Positions 45,421 to 58,792 of a stretch of 64,000 nt of DNA are shown piece by piece. Source of the stretch: Lunularia cruciata (lineage: Eukaryota; Streptophyta; Marchantiopsida; Lunulariales; Lunulariaceae); contig OX419756.1 of assembly GCA_948567375.1 (NCBI GenBank), positions 44,742,552 through 44,806,551 of the forward strand, in the 5' to 3' direction. Below the pieces are notes generated by a model, which worked only from the letters and a program-made list of their open reading frames with translations, made no database searches and had not been told where the DNA came from. Within the stretch, counting starts at the first letter, position 1; the number at the start of each line of letters is the position of its first letter. The translations under genes and the position numbers were made by a program.

Positions 45421-48130
45421 TTGAGCAAACAAGGAAGTTTAGGTATTGCATGGCTTTTGTCTCACCACCACCAAGAAGGTGCTTGCTCCACAAGCTCAAT
45501 TGTTCCTTGTTTTGTCACAAGCAAAGGTCAAAAGCAAGGAGCCAATAGAGAGCATTTCAATCATGAGTTTGAAGACTCTACGTTCAAATCAATGCGTATC
45601 AAATGCTTGCACTACAGCTCAATTGTTTCATCTATGTCAAATAATCAAAAGACACATCTTGCAAATTGCTCAAAGAAGCCTTGTTCAATTGGATATCTTG
45701 ATTATCTTATACTGATAGCACTACCAAAGGAACCAGCTTCAATCATCATCCAACCGAGTCAATGCAGTCATATATCTTTGACTAGTGGGTCTTTGCCGCA
45801 TGGGCATCTATGATCACAAGATGATAGGGTATGGTTCTCCTAACTCATGAACATTGATCCCAAACATATGACAAAGGAAATACATGCTGCTAAAAATGTT
45901 AATAACATGCACGATTATGCATGGTATTGATTAATATTTAGTAATAGAGTTAGGAAGTGAATCTTTGCAAAGTCTATTTATTTACTATGTTGGGCTGAGT
46001 TTGTTTATTTTACTATGTTGGGCTGCAAAACTCTGGTCGTTCATGTGGCCCTTCTTGCAAATGCTACAATGGTGACAAGTTTGTCATCTGTCCACCGAAT
46101 CTAGTTACAATACATTCATGCACATCAGGAATAGCCAACAAAAGTTGGCTGCATCTCGGCTGAGGTGGTACCTTGTTAGGCAATCACATGTCTATATTCA
46201 ACACAACCAGCCCAAAAGATAGAAGATCCCTCTCTTTTTTATCTATTCCAATACTTTGCCAAAATTATGTGGAGTTCTACATCTCCAGATCTTGTTAGCA
46301 AACATTTGACGCAGGAATATCATGCTTATCTTGATGCAAAAAATGATGTATTATTGTGATTGTTCATTATTGGCAGCTATTGTTCCAATAGGTCCCATTG
46401 AGTTCACAGTGTGCATCTATTGCTAATCTATCAGGAGCGAAGGTGTTTCCAACTAACACCACTATTGAGCATATTTTTCTTGACAGACATTTCAATGATG
46501 CAATTTATGAAACTTGTTGCAACTTTGATCAATTCAATCATCCTGTATGGCAACAATTCTTCCATTTTTTTTGCCTACTTGGCACACACAATTGCTCACC
46601 ATGATCAGCACTAACCATCTTGACCAATATAATAATGAGGTTTAGATGAAGATGAGTAGGGAGCTTTCATCTGCTCCCACAATTACCATTGGCATGGATG
46701 GGGTGACAAATGTGTTATCATGAAGTATATCCAACATCACTACACACAATCTGTAGCCGTGGTTTGTCAAGTACCTACATGCTGACATGAAGAAGGAGTC
46801 CAAGCAAGAACTCTCACTGAAAATCCATGACTGCATTTCCATGCTTCTCAACTTCATTGGCAAGGTGCTTATTAATGTGGTCATCTCAAATTCTTGCAAC
46901 AGCATGTAGGCAATTCATTGCAATCAACTCAACAATGATATAGTTGATTATGCTTATGGCTGTAGTGCACATCCACTCAACAATCTCTGCAAAGGTATTC
47001 TCAAGATGGATCAGTTCAAGCTGCTACTGAAGTAGACCTTGTTTGTATCAATGAATATCAAGGGCCAATTTCTTCTCAACAAGGTGTACAACATGATGTG
47101 CAATGAACTATTGAGCAAGAATCTTTACATGGTTTTGTATTCTACATCTAGGTGGAGCTTAGTCAATAACATGTTTTGCAGATTGAAGTAGGTGAAGCAG
47201 GTACTCATCTCTCTCCCCATTATTGTTGCAAATGAGAAGCAAGAGTATGACATTGATGCAAGTTATGATCTTCCTAAGCTACTTAGTGAAATCAATATCA
47301 ATTTAGCATTTTGGCATGAGTAACACATATGTCAACTTGTTTGACCTTATATGCAAATGCCTTGGTGTACTAGAATCAAATACTACCATAATGTTGACCA
47401 CTTATACCTACTTCATTTATTTTCATGTGCATCTAGCATTGATGTTGTCTGGGGCTGATCTAAACATGCAATTAAACATCTTCACTATCAATGGAACCAC
47501 GTCTATTTTCCTGCACATACATTGGTATTCTAATGTGATCCATTCTATCATCATCTACGTATCAATGTAGCTGCAACCATTGGCAAGAAGGCTATTGAGC
47601 TTGGCAAGGGTGATCTGAAGATGCAATGCCGATAGGCCTTTTAGCTCATCACGAGGCGTCATGACTAGGACTCAACATTAAGCTTAGTATATGATAGAGT
47701 CATGTTCGAGTTCATGATATTCTACATGAATGAGGAAATATTTGAAGAGATGTTCCAATACTTGATCAATTACCACCCTTGCTTGATGTGGAGCCAAGTT
47801 CCAACTCAATATGTGACTTTGGCTGCTTTCCTTATCAAGATCTATACCAGCCCTACATCATCTATTGGAGTTGAATGGCATCACAAGGTTGGCAAGCACA
47901 TTCATGCATTCACATCGTGTTGGTGGAGGCAGAATCAAAAACACCAAGTAGGAACACTGCCATTATGGGTTGTCAGTTGTCCACAAAGCAACATTCATTT
48001 GCGTAGTCTCAAATTGCATTTTTATGCTCAAGTGACTATGTTATCAAGAATGGCCCGGATGAACTTTTGGTCACAAAATTAAGCTCCAAGAAATGATTGC
48101 CGTGCTTGGAGATGAACCAATCGATGTGGA
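45421..48130 (+). pseudogene. hAT-family transposase relic (BED finger, DUF659-like core, dimerisation end)
   Basis: Successive plus-strand fragments follow the order of a plant hAT transposase. A BED-type finger remnant ends NNQKTHLANC (about 45580-45680). A RHFNDAIYETCCNFDQFNHP segment lies near 46470-46545. The DUF659-like core TITIGMDGVTNVLS...FVKYLHADMKKESK...AYGCSAHPLNNLC runs about 46680-47010, followed by VLYSTSRWSLVNNMF near 47135. The C-terminal SSIGVEWHHKVGKHIHAFTS lies at about 47857-47916. Stops and frameshifts separate the pieces, so it cannot be active. I found no terminal inverted repeats. Confidence 0.75.
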
Positions 48131-49629
48131 TGTTTATTCCATCAGCCTTTTACTCAATATGGGAGAAGTTGAGGAGCAGGAAGCTCTCCAACCATCTCTC
48201 TTGATAGACGCTGATGCTATTGAAAACATTTTAGATGGAATTTGTTTTGCCCCCAATAAAATGTGACATTCTTCATGCAATAAAGATGAAACGTGACATT
48301 CTTTATGCAATAAAAAATTGTTTCATAAAAATTAATGGTATTTTAAAATGACCTATTTTAAAATGAGAAACAAACAAAAGTTTCACTATATAAGATGATA
48401 TATAACATGCCAGTTCTTTTGTTCAATCTCTCTCCATTCATCAATTCAAGAAACCTTTCCAAACTTTACAAGGTAAGTGGCCATGTTATTGAAGGTTGTG
48501 CTCTTTTGCACAGGCTTCTTACAATGCCTCCATGGATCTACTTGAAATGATCTGCATCTGCAAGATAATTCAAAATGTGACAATAATGGTGTGATATCAT
48601 TTTAAATTGGTCATTGTCAATAGCTTTTGGTTTACACCCAAAGGAAAGTCCTTATTGTGATGGCCCTAACTATGATGTCCTTGAGCACACTCCTTTTGAT
48701 AGCCCGGATGGTCCTAACAACACAACCATGTTTAGTATATCTTTGTATTTTCATGGATGTGGAATAATAGTATCTACAAGTGTAGTAGAATCAAAAGTGG
48801 TGATAGATTCTCCAAGAGCTATCAGTGTGGTAGAATGAGCAAGAAGTGATAGTAGGTAGCTTTTAGAAAGAACTTCATTTGCTACAACAAGGGCAATAGG
48901 ATTAGTAGTTTGAGACTTGACCAAGGTGGTAAAATAGGTGAAGGTGACTGATTTGTTTATGATTCTTAGAAAATTCTATTGTTTGAGGTTAGTAGATTGA
49001 GGCATTTGAGAGTCGGGGCTCATAAGAAAACATCCTAAGGCTAAAGTGTGCTCCATTATATTCATATCAATGACACTTCCAAGAAAACCAAGACCAGCAC
49101 CCCAAATTGTAAATGCTTGCCACAAAAATTTAATTCACATCCCTTGTACTCTTGGCACCTCAAAACTCTTCTTTCAACAATGTAGTGGCAAGCCAAAGTG
49201 TGCTTCAAACAGATTTATTCTCATTTTCACCTCCATCTTGTCACTTTTCTCCCTCATTTTGCCTTTGCTGCCTTCTACCCCTCACCTTGCATACCTATCT
49301 AGTCAATAACCCCTCTAAAAAATACACACCTAAGCTCTCCTCTTGGCAAGGATTGTAATTTTGAAAATTCCTTCATCTCAATCTCTCCTAATTTGATTAA
49401 TTCCCGAGCTTCATTCACTCTAGCATCTCACAATGTAATTTTTCACATAAAATGTTCAGAGTTGTGATTCCCACCCAAAATTCACACAAAACTTCTATGT
49501 ACAAAATCTTGAAAATTGAGATTCCTACTCAACTCCTAAGAAGCAGAATTGTTGATATGAAATGTTAGCTTGTTCCAACTTTTTGCCAGGTGGTATCCTC
49601 TCCTAAAGAAGGGTTACATGCTATTAAGA
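48131..49629. other. AT-rich stretch after the hAT relic, no gene seen
   Basis: The words gacattct(t/t)catgcaataaa and gacattctttatgcaataaa are repeated at about 48266-48311. No protein domain or element boundary was found. Confidence 0.35.
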
Positions 49630-50372
49630 TGTAATACCAATAGCTAGATATACTATCTAGAGGTGAAATTTGACTTGGTGACATATGGAAGGATGTTAGG
49701 TATGATGAGCTAGGTAGATCAGATAGAGATGTCACCAAAAGAGCACTTCTACTAATTGAGCAAGAGCCAAAAAGAGCCTAAAAATGTAATACCAATAGCT
49801 AAACATATTATCTAGAGGTAAAAATTGGCTTAATAACATCTAGAAGGATGTCATAGCTAATGGAATAAGTAGATCAGATAGAATTATACTATGAGAGTAC
49901 TTCTTCTAATAGTGCAGGAGACAAAAATAGTCTAAAAACTTTAGAGCCAATTTCAAAGGCCCAAACAAATGAATTAGACCTCAAAAATGTGTGAAGGCAA
50001 TGGAAGAAAAGGTTGGTCTTCTTCCCTACTTGGTTGTCTCATTGAGAGCTTTTCAATGGTACCTCACCCATGCAATTCTAAGATTCTTATAGGAAGATTC
50101 CTTAAAGATGCTCTCTAGTCAAAGCTTGTTTGACCAACCAGATAGAACCAAAACCGACATGTCATCCATGCACGCAATCAATCTAAGGGTAGAGTTTCTT
50201 GCTGGGTCACCTATCCATGTATCTGATCCAAGGATGGAGCTTCCTTTGAGTGAATCCTCTTTTCCTATATAATAAAGTCAAGGTGCTCCCCTTGGTGCAT
50301 TGTAGTATTGAGTGTGAAGCTTGTGTTTCTTCTCTTTTGTTTCTCTTAAGGTCTCTTATCCTCAAAAGAACA
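49630..50372 (+). mobile_element. Solo LTR, family 1, copy 3 (5-bp TSD)
   Basis: A 743-bp unit beginning TGTAATACC and ending AAGAACA, flanked by TAAGA at 49625-49629 and 50373-50377. It has the same internal tandem duplication as copies 1 and 2, and a tatataataaagtcaaggtg TATA-like stretch near 50268. No internal element sequence adjoins. Confidence 0.8.
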
Positions 50373-50377
50373 TAAGA

Positions 50378-53010
50378 TAAGTACTTTTGATCTCGCCTAA
50401 TCATCACCCCATAACTTTCAATATCCAAGAAAAGGAAACAAGCCCATAAATTAGGTGAAGACTATAAATATATCTATAGATGTTTCCTTTTTGCAACCAT
50501 TGTTTTTCAAGAACTGTGGGGAAAATTACACCTCTTGTAAATATCCCCTAACTTTTAACCTTAAAATGCCCTATTATATGCTGACCTACTCAAGTAACCT
50601 TCACTTCCCAATGGAGAGTCAGGTTGTGTGAAAGTAAGTTGTGAATTTAATTTGCTAATTACCTTGTTTTGTGCTTTCTGAATGTTTGTGCACTTGATGT
50701 GCATAAATTTGGTAGTTTTCTCCTTTGTCTTTTACAGTGTATTGTTTATAGAGATCATTTTTAGCCTTGAAAATATATTTAGTTTCAATGAGAATCTTAC
50801 TTCAAGTTACTTTTTGGTACCTTTACTTTTATCCATTAAGTTCAAACGTTGAAATTCTTCTTTATCTAGAGATAGGATTAATAGCTTATCATTAGTAGGC
50901 TTTTTATGTATACTTAAATATCTATAATTTATATGTAAATTATATGTAAATAAAGTAAGAGATGTATCATCATTTCACTACCAAAATCATAGTACAATTC
51001 AAAGTAGCATTTGTTATCACTTCATCATGTTCTTGAATGATTTATATCGTGTACTAATTTTTTATTATTTGCAATGTTTTATATGTGTATATAAATTTAT
51101 CCTTAGTGATTGATTGTAGGTGGAATAGCTAAAATATTGAATAGAGAAAGAGTTCAAATTATATATTTACATAAGATCATTTTTTATAATTATATTCAAA
51201 GATCACTCAAAGTTAAAATACCCATAATTGTAATGATTTAAATATCTATTGATAATTTCAGATAAGTTCTTGTTTGATTGATGACTTAGACGTTTTTGAA
51301 GATATTATATTGATCAATATATTTTTTATTAAGTATGTTATGGAAATTTTGTAGAATAATTTCATTATATTAAAAATTAGTCCATTTTTTACTTTTTGTC
51401 ATTAGTGTTCTTCTTGGAGTTCATAAACTTCTTCTATAACAAGATTTGTTTATGAAAGAGGAAAAGATACTTTGATAAAAAAAATGTATTGTAGTCCAAG
51501 ATTTATTCAAATGATAATATTTTAACTTGAATAAATAAAATATATTTTTTGAAAATTATTATATAATATTAATATTATAATGCTTATTTTTTATCATAGA
51601 AATTAGTAATTAGTTCATATTATTAATAAGATACTAAAAGATTAACTAATATTATGATGAAATTCATATTGAACACTTACATAACTAACTAATATTGAAT
51701 TCATATTCATATCCAAGTCATGATAACTCCTCTTGTTTATACTCCAAGATCTCTAATGATATTCTTTTTCTTTACAAAAGATATCATAAGGATAAAGCAG
51801 AAATATTTTATTAGTCATTTACAAAAAATTTGGGGCTCATGCTGCTCTATATACTCATTAGCTTGACTCCCAAACCTACACTATTGTAGTAGAGGGGAAT
51901 CTACAGAAACTTGATATTGAAATTTTCTCCTTAAGTTCAAATATGCTCATCTTGTAAAGTAGCAAAATTCCAACCGAAAACCTTAAAATTTATTAGCCAT
52001 CTCTTTTTTTCCTATAAGCTTCCTCTAGTATAAAGGAGATAGAACCAAAAACTATACAAATACCTTCAAGGGATTACGTTCAAATAAGAAAAATTGCTTA
52101 TTTAACCTCATTATGACGTACACTAAATATCCTACGAGTAAGTATAGACATGGAAGACTAATATCAAATAATTCAATAATACAACCATATATAATTTTTA
52201 TATCAAAAATGTAAATATAGTCATTCCTAGCTTATGCATCACAAACTGTCTTGTGATACTCTTTATACATCCTTACTATCCAACAAGGTCTTTACCCTTC
52301 TATAACATTCTATAATATTCTGTAACATATGATGTATATCATGTTGCTCTAGTCGACTCCATGTGAAGAAGCGAAGCCACAATAATAACAAAAATATTAT
52401 TATTATTATTACTATAAACAAAAAATATTATATTTTATGTTTCTATATTTGTAAATTTAGAATAATTCATACCATTCCATAGAAGTAAATGATAATTTTC
52501 CAGAATCTAAAAGCTATAACCACAAATAATTTCTTTTTCATATCTCCATAATTCAAGAATTGAATTTCAATAAAATTTTGGAGATAAAAAAAATCAATCA
52601 AAAATATAATATCATAACCTATCATTCTCAAACCAAAATAATCTTTCAAAACCCTACAAGATCTAAATATATTCATATCTTCCTATCAATAACTTTCAAT
52701 TTTGCTAGCATTAGAACAGAAATTGGAAAATGAAAATTGACTCCTAACTTGTCACAAGTTGGTAATGATGTACACCAGAGATGTGTATTAAGACCTTCAT
52801 TCTTTCTCCTTCTTTATAGCCCCTCTCCCAAACCGCCATGTGTCAGTGTTCCTTCTGCTGATCAGCCACGGATCTGGTTTATTTCCTTCGGGAGCCACAC
52901 ACATAAATCTGCAAAGAGGTTGGGAAGATCCCATTGAGCATAGAAGCTTGGCTATATGAGATAAAGAGGTCTGACTGAATTGTCCAAGCAGCACTTATTG
53001 ATGAGAGAAA
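50378..53010. other. Very AT-rich stretch, no gene seen
   Basis: Among the most AT-rich parts of the window, with no readable frame of note. At 52900-52960 a short stretch (gttgggaagatcccattgag) weakly resembles the LINE tail. No boundary was found. Confidence 0.4.
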
Positions 53011-53014
53011 AAAG

Positions 53015-55545
53015 CTATAATTTGAAATTTGTGTTGTAGGAAAGCAACAAAGAGTAAGCTTTTCTATAGAAGTTCATTGCACATAAGGAATTCTAGATTA
53101 TTTACATTCTGATGTTTGGAGTCCAACACATGTAGCTTCAAAGTTAGGAGCACTATACTTTGTATCCTTGATAGACAACTATTTCTAGATAGACAACTAG
53201 TATAGATGTATACCGTGAAATAGAGATCAAAAGTTTTCTTTAAGTGAATGGAAGGTGATGATGGAAGAAAAAATAGGAGAATTAAGTGTTTTTGGTCTGA
53301 TAATGACGGAGAGTACACATCAAGAGATCTTGATCAGCTTTGCAAGATTGAAGGGATAGTGCACCACTTTTCTGAACCTAGTACTCCTCAATAGATGGAT
53401 GAATCATACACTCTTGGAGAAGGCTTGGCGTATGTTGAGCAATGTTGGATTGGAGAAGAGTTTTGGGCAAAAGCTATAAACACAACATGTTCTTTGGTAA
53501 ATATTTTTCTATTCACTTTTCTTGAGCATAAGATACCCATGGAAGAATGGATAATTTTGCCTATAAATTATTCTTCATTAAAATTTTTGGAATGTAATGC
53601 ATTCATTCATATCCAACAAGAACAAAGGACAAATTTAGATCCAAAATGTAGGAAATGCATATTCTTAAGACATGGGACAAATCAAAAAGGATTTAGATTG
53701 TAGGATCCTCTCAAAAAAATTGTCTTGTTGTGAGTAGAGATGAAATATTTGATGAGAGTATTATGATGGCAAAGATTACTACATCTAAACTACATAAAGA
53801 TCAGATTACGTCTGATATTGTTCAAGTAAAAATTGAGGTAGAAGAGGAAGACATCTCTCTTCTTATAGATTCTCAAAGTGATCCACTTGATGAGAGAAGA
53901 CAAGAAGTTATAGAAGAATGTAAGTATCATGTTAGAGATAGAAGACTGCCAAAGAGATATAGCTTCTTTGATAGCTTATGCTCTTCTCATTGAAAATGGT
54001 GAGCCTACTACATATGAGAAGGCAAAACAAGATCCAGAGAGCCAAAGATGGCACACTACAATGGAAGATGAGGTGAAGTCTCTTGTTCAAAATCAAACTT
54101 AGAGACTTGAGAGATTACCAAAAGACAAGAAGGCAATTGGTTGCATATGAATATATTGGAAGAAAGAAGGGTTTTCAAAAATAGGTGGAGATGGATAGAA
54201 AGCAAGGCTTGCATCAAAAGGTTACCACCCAATAGAAAGTATTGACTTCAACTAAATATTTTCTCCAAGGGTAAAGATCTCTTCTATTCATATATTGCTG
54301 GTTGTATTTACTTTGCATAACCTGGAGTTAGACCAATTGGATGTTAGTACTTCATTTCTACATGGAGAATTAGAGGAAGAGATTTACATGCATCAGCCTG
54401 AGGGTTTTCTGGTATCAAGGAAGGAAGACCTAGTTTGTAGGTTATAGAAAGCATTGTGCGGATTGAAACAAAGTCCAAGGTTATGGTATAAGAAGTTTGA
54501 TGCTTGTATGGTAAACCACGTCGAATCAGACTTTGAACCACATGTATGGGACTTGCCATTTTGATTTAATTATCCTGGTACTATATGTGGATGATATGTT
54601 GATTGTTGTGGAGGAAAAAATTGAGGTGGAGAAACTAAAAGTACAATTACTTAAGGAGTTTGAGATGAAGGATTTATGCCCTTCCAAGAGAGTACTTGAA
54701 ACTGAAATATAATGGGATAGGAGCAAGAGAAAACTTTTTATTTTGCAAAGAAGATACTCAGAAAAGCTACTTGTATGCTTTGGTATGGAGAGCATCAAAC
54801 TTGTGAGTGTTCCAATAGCAAATCATTTCAAGATATTGTTGGAGCAATGTCCATTAAATGAGGAAGAATTCAGATTGATGTACAATATTCCTCATGCTAG
54901 TGGTGTTGGGTTTAATGTATGCAATTGTCTGAAGTAGACCTGATATATCATACTCATTGAGCATAGTGAGCAAATACATGTCAAATCTAGGGAAGGAACA
55001 TTAGTAAGTAGTGAAGTGGATACTTTGCTACTTGAAAGGTACAATAGATATTTGTATTATATTTGATATGGAGTAGGACCAAGGACTGATTAAAGGGTAT
55101 GTGGACTCTGATTTTGCTGGAGATTTAGACAAGAGGACTCCCACACCCAGAGTTGTGTACACACTTGCTAGAGGTCCTACGAGTTGGAAGTCTACTCTTC
55201 AACCTACTGTTGTTCTTTTAACTACAAAGGCAGAGTATATAGTGACAATAGAGGCAGCTAAAGGTTATGGCTATGAAGGTTAGTCAAGGATGTCGAACTT
55301 CTAGAAATGAAGTCCAAGCTTCAAAGTAATAGTCAAAGTGTTATTCACTTGCCAAGAATCAAGTGTTTCATTCTCAAACTAAGCACATCGAACACGAGGC
55401 ACCATTTTATCAAGGAACTTGTGACAAATGGAGAAGTCAAATCTGCAGAAGATTGGCACAGATGTGAATGCAGCTAATACTTTGACAAAGCCTGTTCCAA
55501 TTGAGAAGTTCAAGTTATTTATGAACTTGCTCAATGTATGATGTT
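53015..55545 (+). pseudogene. Decayed Ty1/copia pol (integrase, RT, RNase H)
   Basis: The order of broken pieces matches the minus-strand copia element at 59-63 kb. Integrase core words appear near 53080-53600 (LHSDVW, EEFWAKAINTTCSLVNI). RT runs 54060-54840 (LDVSTSFLHGELEEEIYMHQ, QSPRLWYKKFD, LYVDDMLIVV), and RNase H 55080-55540 (VDSDFAGDLDKR, KIGTDVNAANTLTKPVP). Many stops look like TGG to TAG or TGA changes. The RT catalytic YVDD is intact here, unlike the other element. No LTRs of the related family flank it; gag and protease are missing. Confidence 0.85.
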
Positions 55546-55597
55546 GCTGATTCAGATTATATTGCTGAACGCTACAGGTTGTACAAGTTTCTCCTAC

Positions 55598-55715
55598 TGT
55601 ACCTGGGTTCTTTAATGTTCCAATTCATTTTATGATGCATTGCTTGACACCTTCTCTTACTTTACCTAGGTTCTTTAATGTTCCAATTCATTTTATGATG
55701 CATTGCTTAACACAT
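55598..55715 (+). repeat. Tandem duplication, about 62-bp period
   Basis: The words gttctttaatgttccaattc and attttatgatgcattgctt occur twice, starting near 55607 and 55670, directly downstream of the decayed copia pol. Confidence 0.8.
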
Positions 55716-57633
55716 GTTCTGGGCATGCATGAATTGCTCACAAGTAAGTGATTTCTGGTGGAATCTTGTACTACAGCTAAACTTGAGTTCTCAAAATTCA
55801 CATGTCTTCGTTCGCTAAACCTACCGAAATTCAAGTCTACCTGGTCCATTGTCTTTGCTACCGTACCCTGCTACTGATCATCGCGTTTCCTGTGCTACAA
55901 AGTATATTATTGTTGCCTTCAGTTGAAGACAGAGTACACCATCAATTTCACTGATAAAACAAAGCTCAAAGTCGCCAAATAGGTATTTCATCCTTCTCGT
56001 ATTCTCATAACACGCTGTAAATGGGAGAAAAAGGCGACCGCGTAGGAAAACGAAGGATGGGAAGACCCCCATCAAGGGAGAGAAATCAGAAGACGCGATG
56101 ACCAGTAAAAGTCGTATGAACTGCACAGCTAGCAGTTCTTGCCATCGTGGAGATCAAGCTGGTAATAGTGTGTTATCAAGTAGCCAATTTCGTCATCGTG
56201 AATTGAGGTAGGACAGTGAAGATTAAGATCGAGCATTGTAGCAGAGAATGACGTAAGCTTATAAAGAGAGTTCGTCTCTGTGTTACCTTTATAATCTGGC
56301 AAGATAACACGGAATCAAATAACTTGTGGCGAAGTCAATGCACATCTAGAAAGTCTAAATTTTCGGTCAAAGGAAAATCTCGCCATGTTCCGTCAAGACA
56401 ATTAGTTTTCAGACTTTATCCGAGCAACAATGTTCTCCATCCACCAACACGAACGAATGTTCTCATCCAATTTTTGCAGACTTCAATTCGTAGTAAATGT
56501 ATGTTACTTCACCTACTCCGGGAAATAACCAACTAGATTCACACACCTTGGAAGTGACTTGAGGTTAAATCTAACGTACTCTGTGTGCGAATCATACCCT
56601 TGGCAGGTGAACGATCTGATATCTTTGTTAGCTTATGTGGTTCTTGAAATTCCGACCGTGCCCTGCGTAGACTGAACCTCAGGTCTCGAAGATATGCTGT
56701 CAGTCATATACCGAAGCTTCTGGTTCAATAATATATAGTAACTACACTCTTGGAGATCTGTAGGGCTAGGACTGTTGAGTAATTAGGTTTTGGTCACAGC
56801 GGAGGTAATGCCGTATGATTCATTTGGAGGATTACAAACGCAAGTATGTCAATCTAATATTGAGATGATATGATTGCAGTTCTTATTTTCAGATAAACGG
56901 AAGTTGTTTCCTTCTGTGTTTGCCATAAAGTACAACTTGAAATTTGTCTTGAAATGTTGGATATCTCTCAGAATCATGGTATGCCTTCTTACCTGCACAG
57001 ATCGCACTGCCAAGTCAGAGGAGATATCTTCCTGGAGGTTGCTTTTGGCACAAATTTGAACGGAAAAAGTCCTTCAGATTCTAGTTTTCTAAGCACTGAA
57101 GTCCGTACTCGCGCTATAGTTTGCAATTAAGGTGAACACGAACAGCCTGAATTCTATTTGCGAGGACTACCTTGTGTTGTGACGATCTCAGGTTTTAAAG
57201 TTGGTTTGAAGATTCTCATCTACCAGCATCTAACAGTAAACAAACAACGTAACCATGTTCTGTTAATCATCTGACAGTGGATAATGAAGAAAACCTCGCA
57301 ATTCTTCCAGAAGCCCAATTGAATTCTATGCGCAAACGCTTAGTTGACAAGTAGTGCAATAGAGAAAGATTGTTATGTGTATTATTGCTCTCACGGTTCA
57401 TGTTATCGACGTAAGTCGTAATTAGAGACTCTGAAAACATTACATTACTCGATGGTACCATCATCAGCTTCATGCAGCTTACTTTATGAGTCTTTACTGC
57501 AACTGGAGAACTATGGATTACAACGACCAAGGAGAGATGCTTGATATCTCGACTCATGATCGGCACCTGAAGGACAGACTTCAAGAGATTGATCTCGTGA
57601 CAGAGGCAGCTTCACATGACCTTGAAATTGAGG
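55716..57633. other. Less AT-rich stretch, no gene assigned; contains one LINE-tail fragment
   Basis: The composition looks more genic than the transposon field, but the longest frames (70-105 codons) have no domain. A minus-strand LINE-tail copy lies at 56028-56081 (aaggcgaccgcgtagg, ggatgggaagaccc, atcaaggg). It may hold introns or UTR of an unrecognised gene. Confidence 0.35.
56028..56081 (-). mobile_element. Short truncated copy of the LINE-like tail
   Basis: Reads on the minus strand as ccttgatgggggtcttccc, tccttcgttttcc and tacgcggtcgcctt, close to the best family copies. It stops before the hairpin, so it is 5'-truncated. Its good match suggests it is young. Confidence 0.65.
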
Positions 57634-57638
57634 TTACA

Positions 57639-58054
57639 TGTTAGAAAACACCGTCCCATTACCTCTCCCAATAGCACATCATAAACCCCATTAAGCAAAT
57701 AATGGAAGGACAACAGGAAATAACGTGGTTCACTTCCTGTCCCCTCCCGGAAACTACCTCCACGACTGAAACAGGCTCACATGCCTTCCGAACCTTTATT
57801 ACTCTCTGCACAAATATGTATATATACATATAAACAGGGATAGTCCGGGCTGAACTCCTGAATACTGACTTGCGGGATTTACTGAATATTGACCACTCAA
57901 GGTATCTAGTCCTTTAATATTTTGCCGTAGTAGTGACTGAACATATCTAGACAAGTGACTGTCCCGCACCACATGAAACAGCAAGGTGTATCATCAGTCA
58001 CGTTTGCTCTTGCTCTTGATCAATCACGTCACTGATAACAAGCCAAACATAACA
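57639..58054 (-). mobile_element. Solo copia LTR (5-bp TSD)
   Basis: A 416-bp LTR in minus orientation, reading TGTTAG...ATAACA on the plus strand, flanked by TTACA at 57634-57638 and 58055-58059. It closely matches the LTRs at 58793-59305 and 63129-63531. No internal sequence remains. Confidence 0.9.
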
Positions 58055-58059
58055 TTACA

Positions 58060-58792
58060 GATGCAGTCACAGTGAACTTTGATGCAGTATCATTTCGTGA
58101 TGTGGAAAATGGTGTGCATAGTTTGCGCCATATATTCGCGTGGTCACAACTCGAATACTTACTTTCTCGACAAGATGTGCCAAAAAGAATATGTGCCAAA
58201 GCGTACTCAAGTGCGATTGAATGTGTTAGAAGTTCTAGGCAAGTGTTCAACTCTAGAGAGTTTAACTCTTCTGAATTAGTTTTCTGGAATCTCTCAGTCC
58301 CTTCTTGGAAAGCACTTCTGATCCCATTGCAATCCATGTGGCCTTGGAAGTGATTGAGAAGATAGAGGAGATGTGGACTCCTACTCTAAGTGGGAGACAG
58401 GCAGAGGCAAAAATTTACAGGCTCTGCGAGGAAGGCCTAAATCTGAGAATTCTTAATATAGTGAGTCCTGATACAGAGGGAAGTATTATCCCTTTGGACC
58501 AATATTTCCTACTTACTAAGTCTTCGGCTTGCGGAGTGGTCCTCATCCACTATTGAAAGAGCTTGAAATCTCGAGATGGATCCCTGACATTGCCGAGTCA
58601 CCACCTGATGCCATAAATCCCTTGTTGTTCACTATATAGCTGAAATGAATTCATCCATTTCGCAGTTTCAGGAACTCAGGCTTGCAGACTTATGGAATCT
58701 TGTCGAAAGTGCCATTGACGCATCGTCGTCGGCGCTTCTACTTTGTAACAGTTTGTAGCGTATTACCATACAATGGAACCGAGGGAGTGATA
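58060..58792. other. Host sequence between copia insertions; coding-like fragment
   Basis: A frame near 58305-58440 reads ESTSDPIAIHVALEVIEKIE and LSGRQAEAKIYRLCEEGLNL. It looks like natural helical protein but is not recognised. It may be part of an exon; no start or splice structure can be supported. Confidence 0.25.

Noticed and set aside
21157-50372. Tandem array of 14-kb units bounded by the three family-1 LTRs
   Set aside because: The near-equal spacing is suggestive, but the intervals share no obvious sequence and the outer LTRs have private perfect TSDs.
52900-52960. Another LINE-tail copy
   Set aside because: Only gttgggaagatcccattgag resembles the tail; the hairpin and terminal words are absent.
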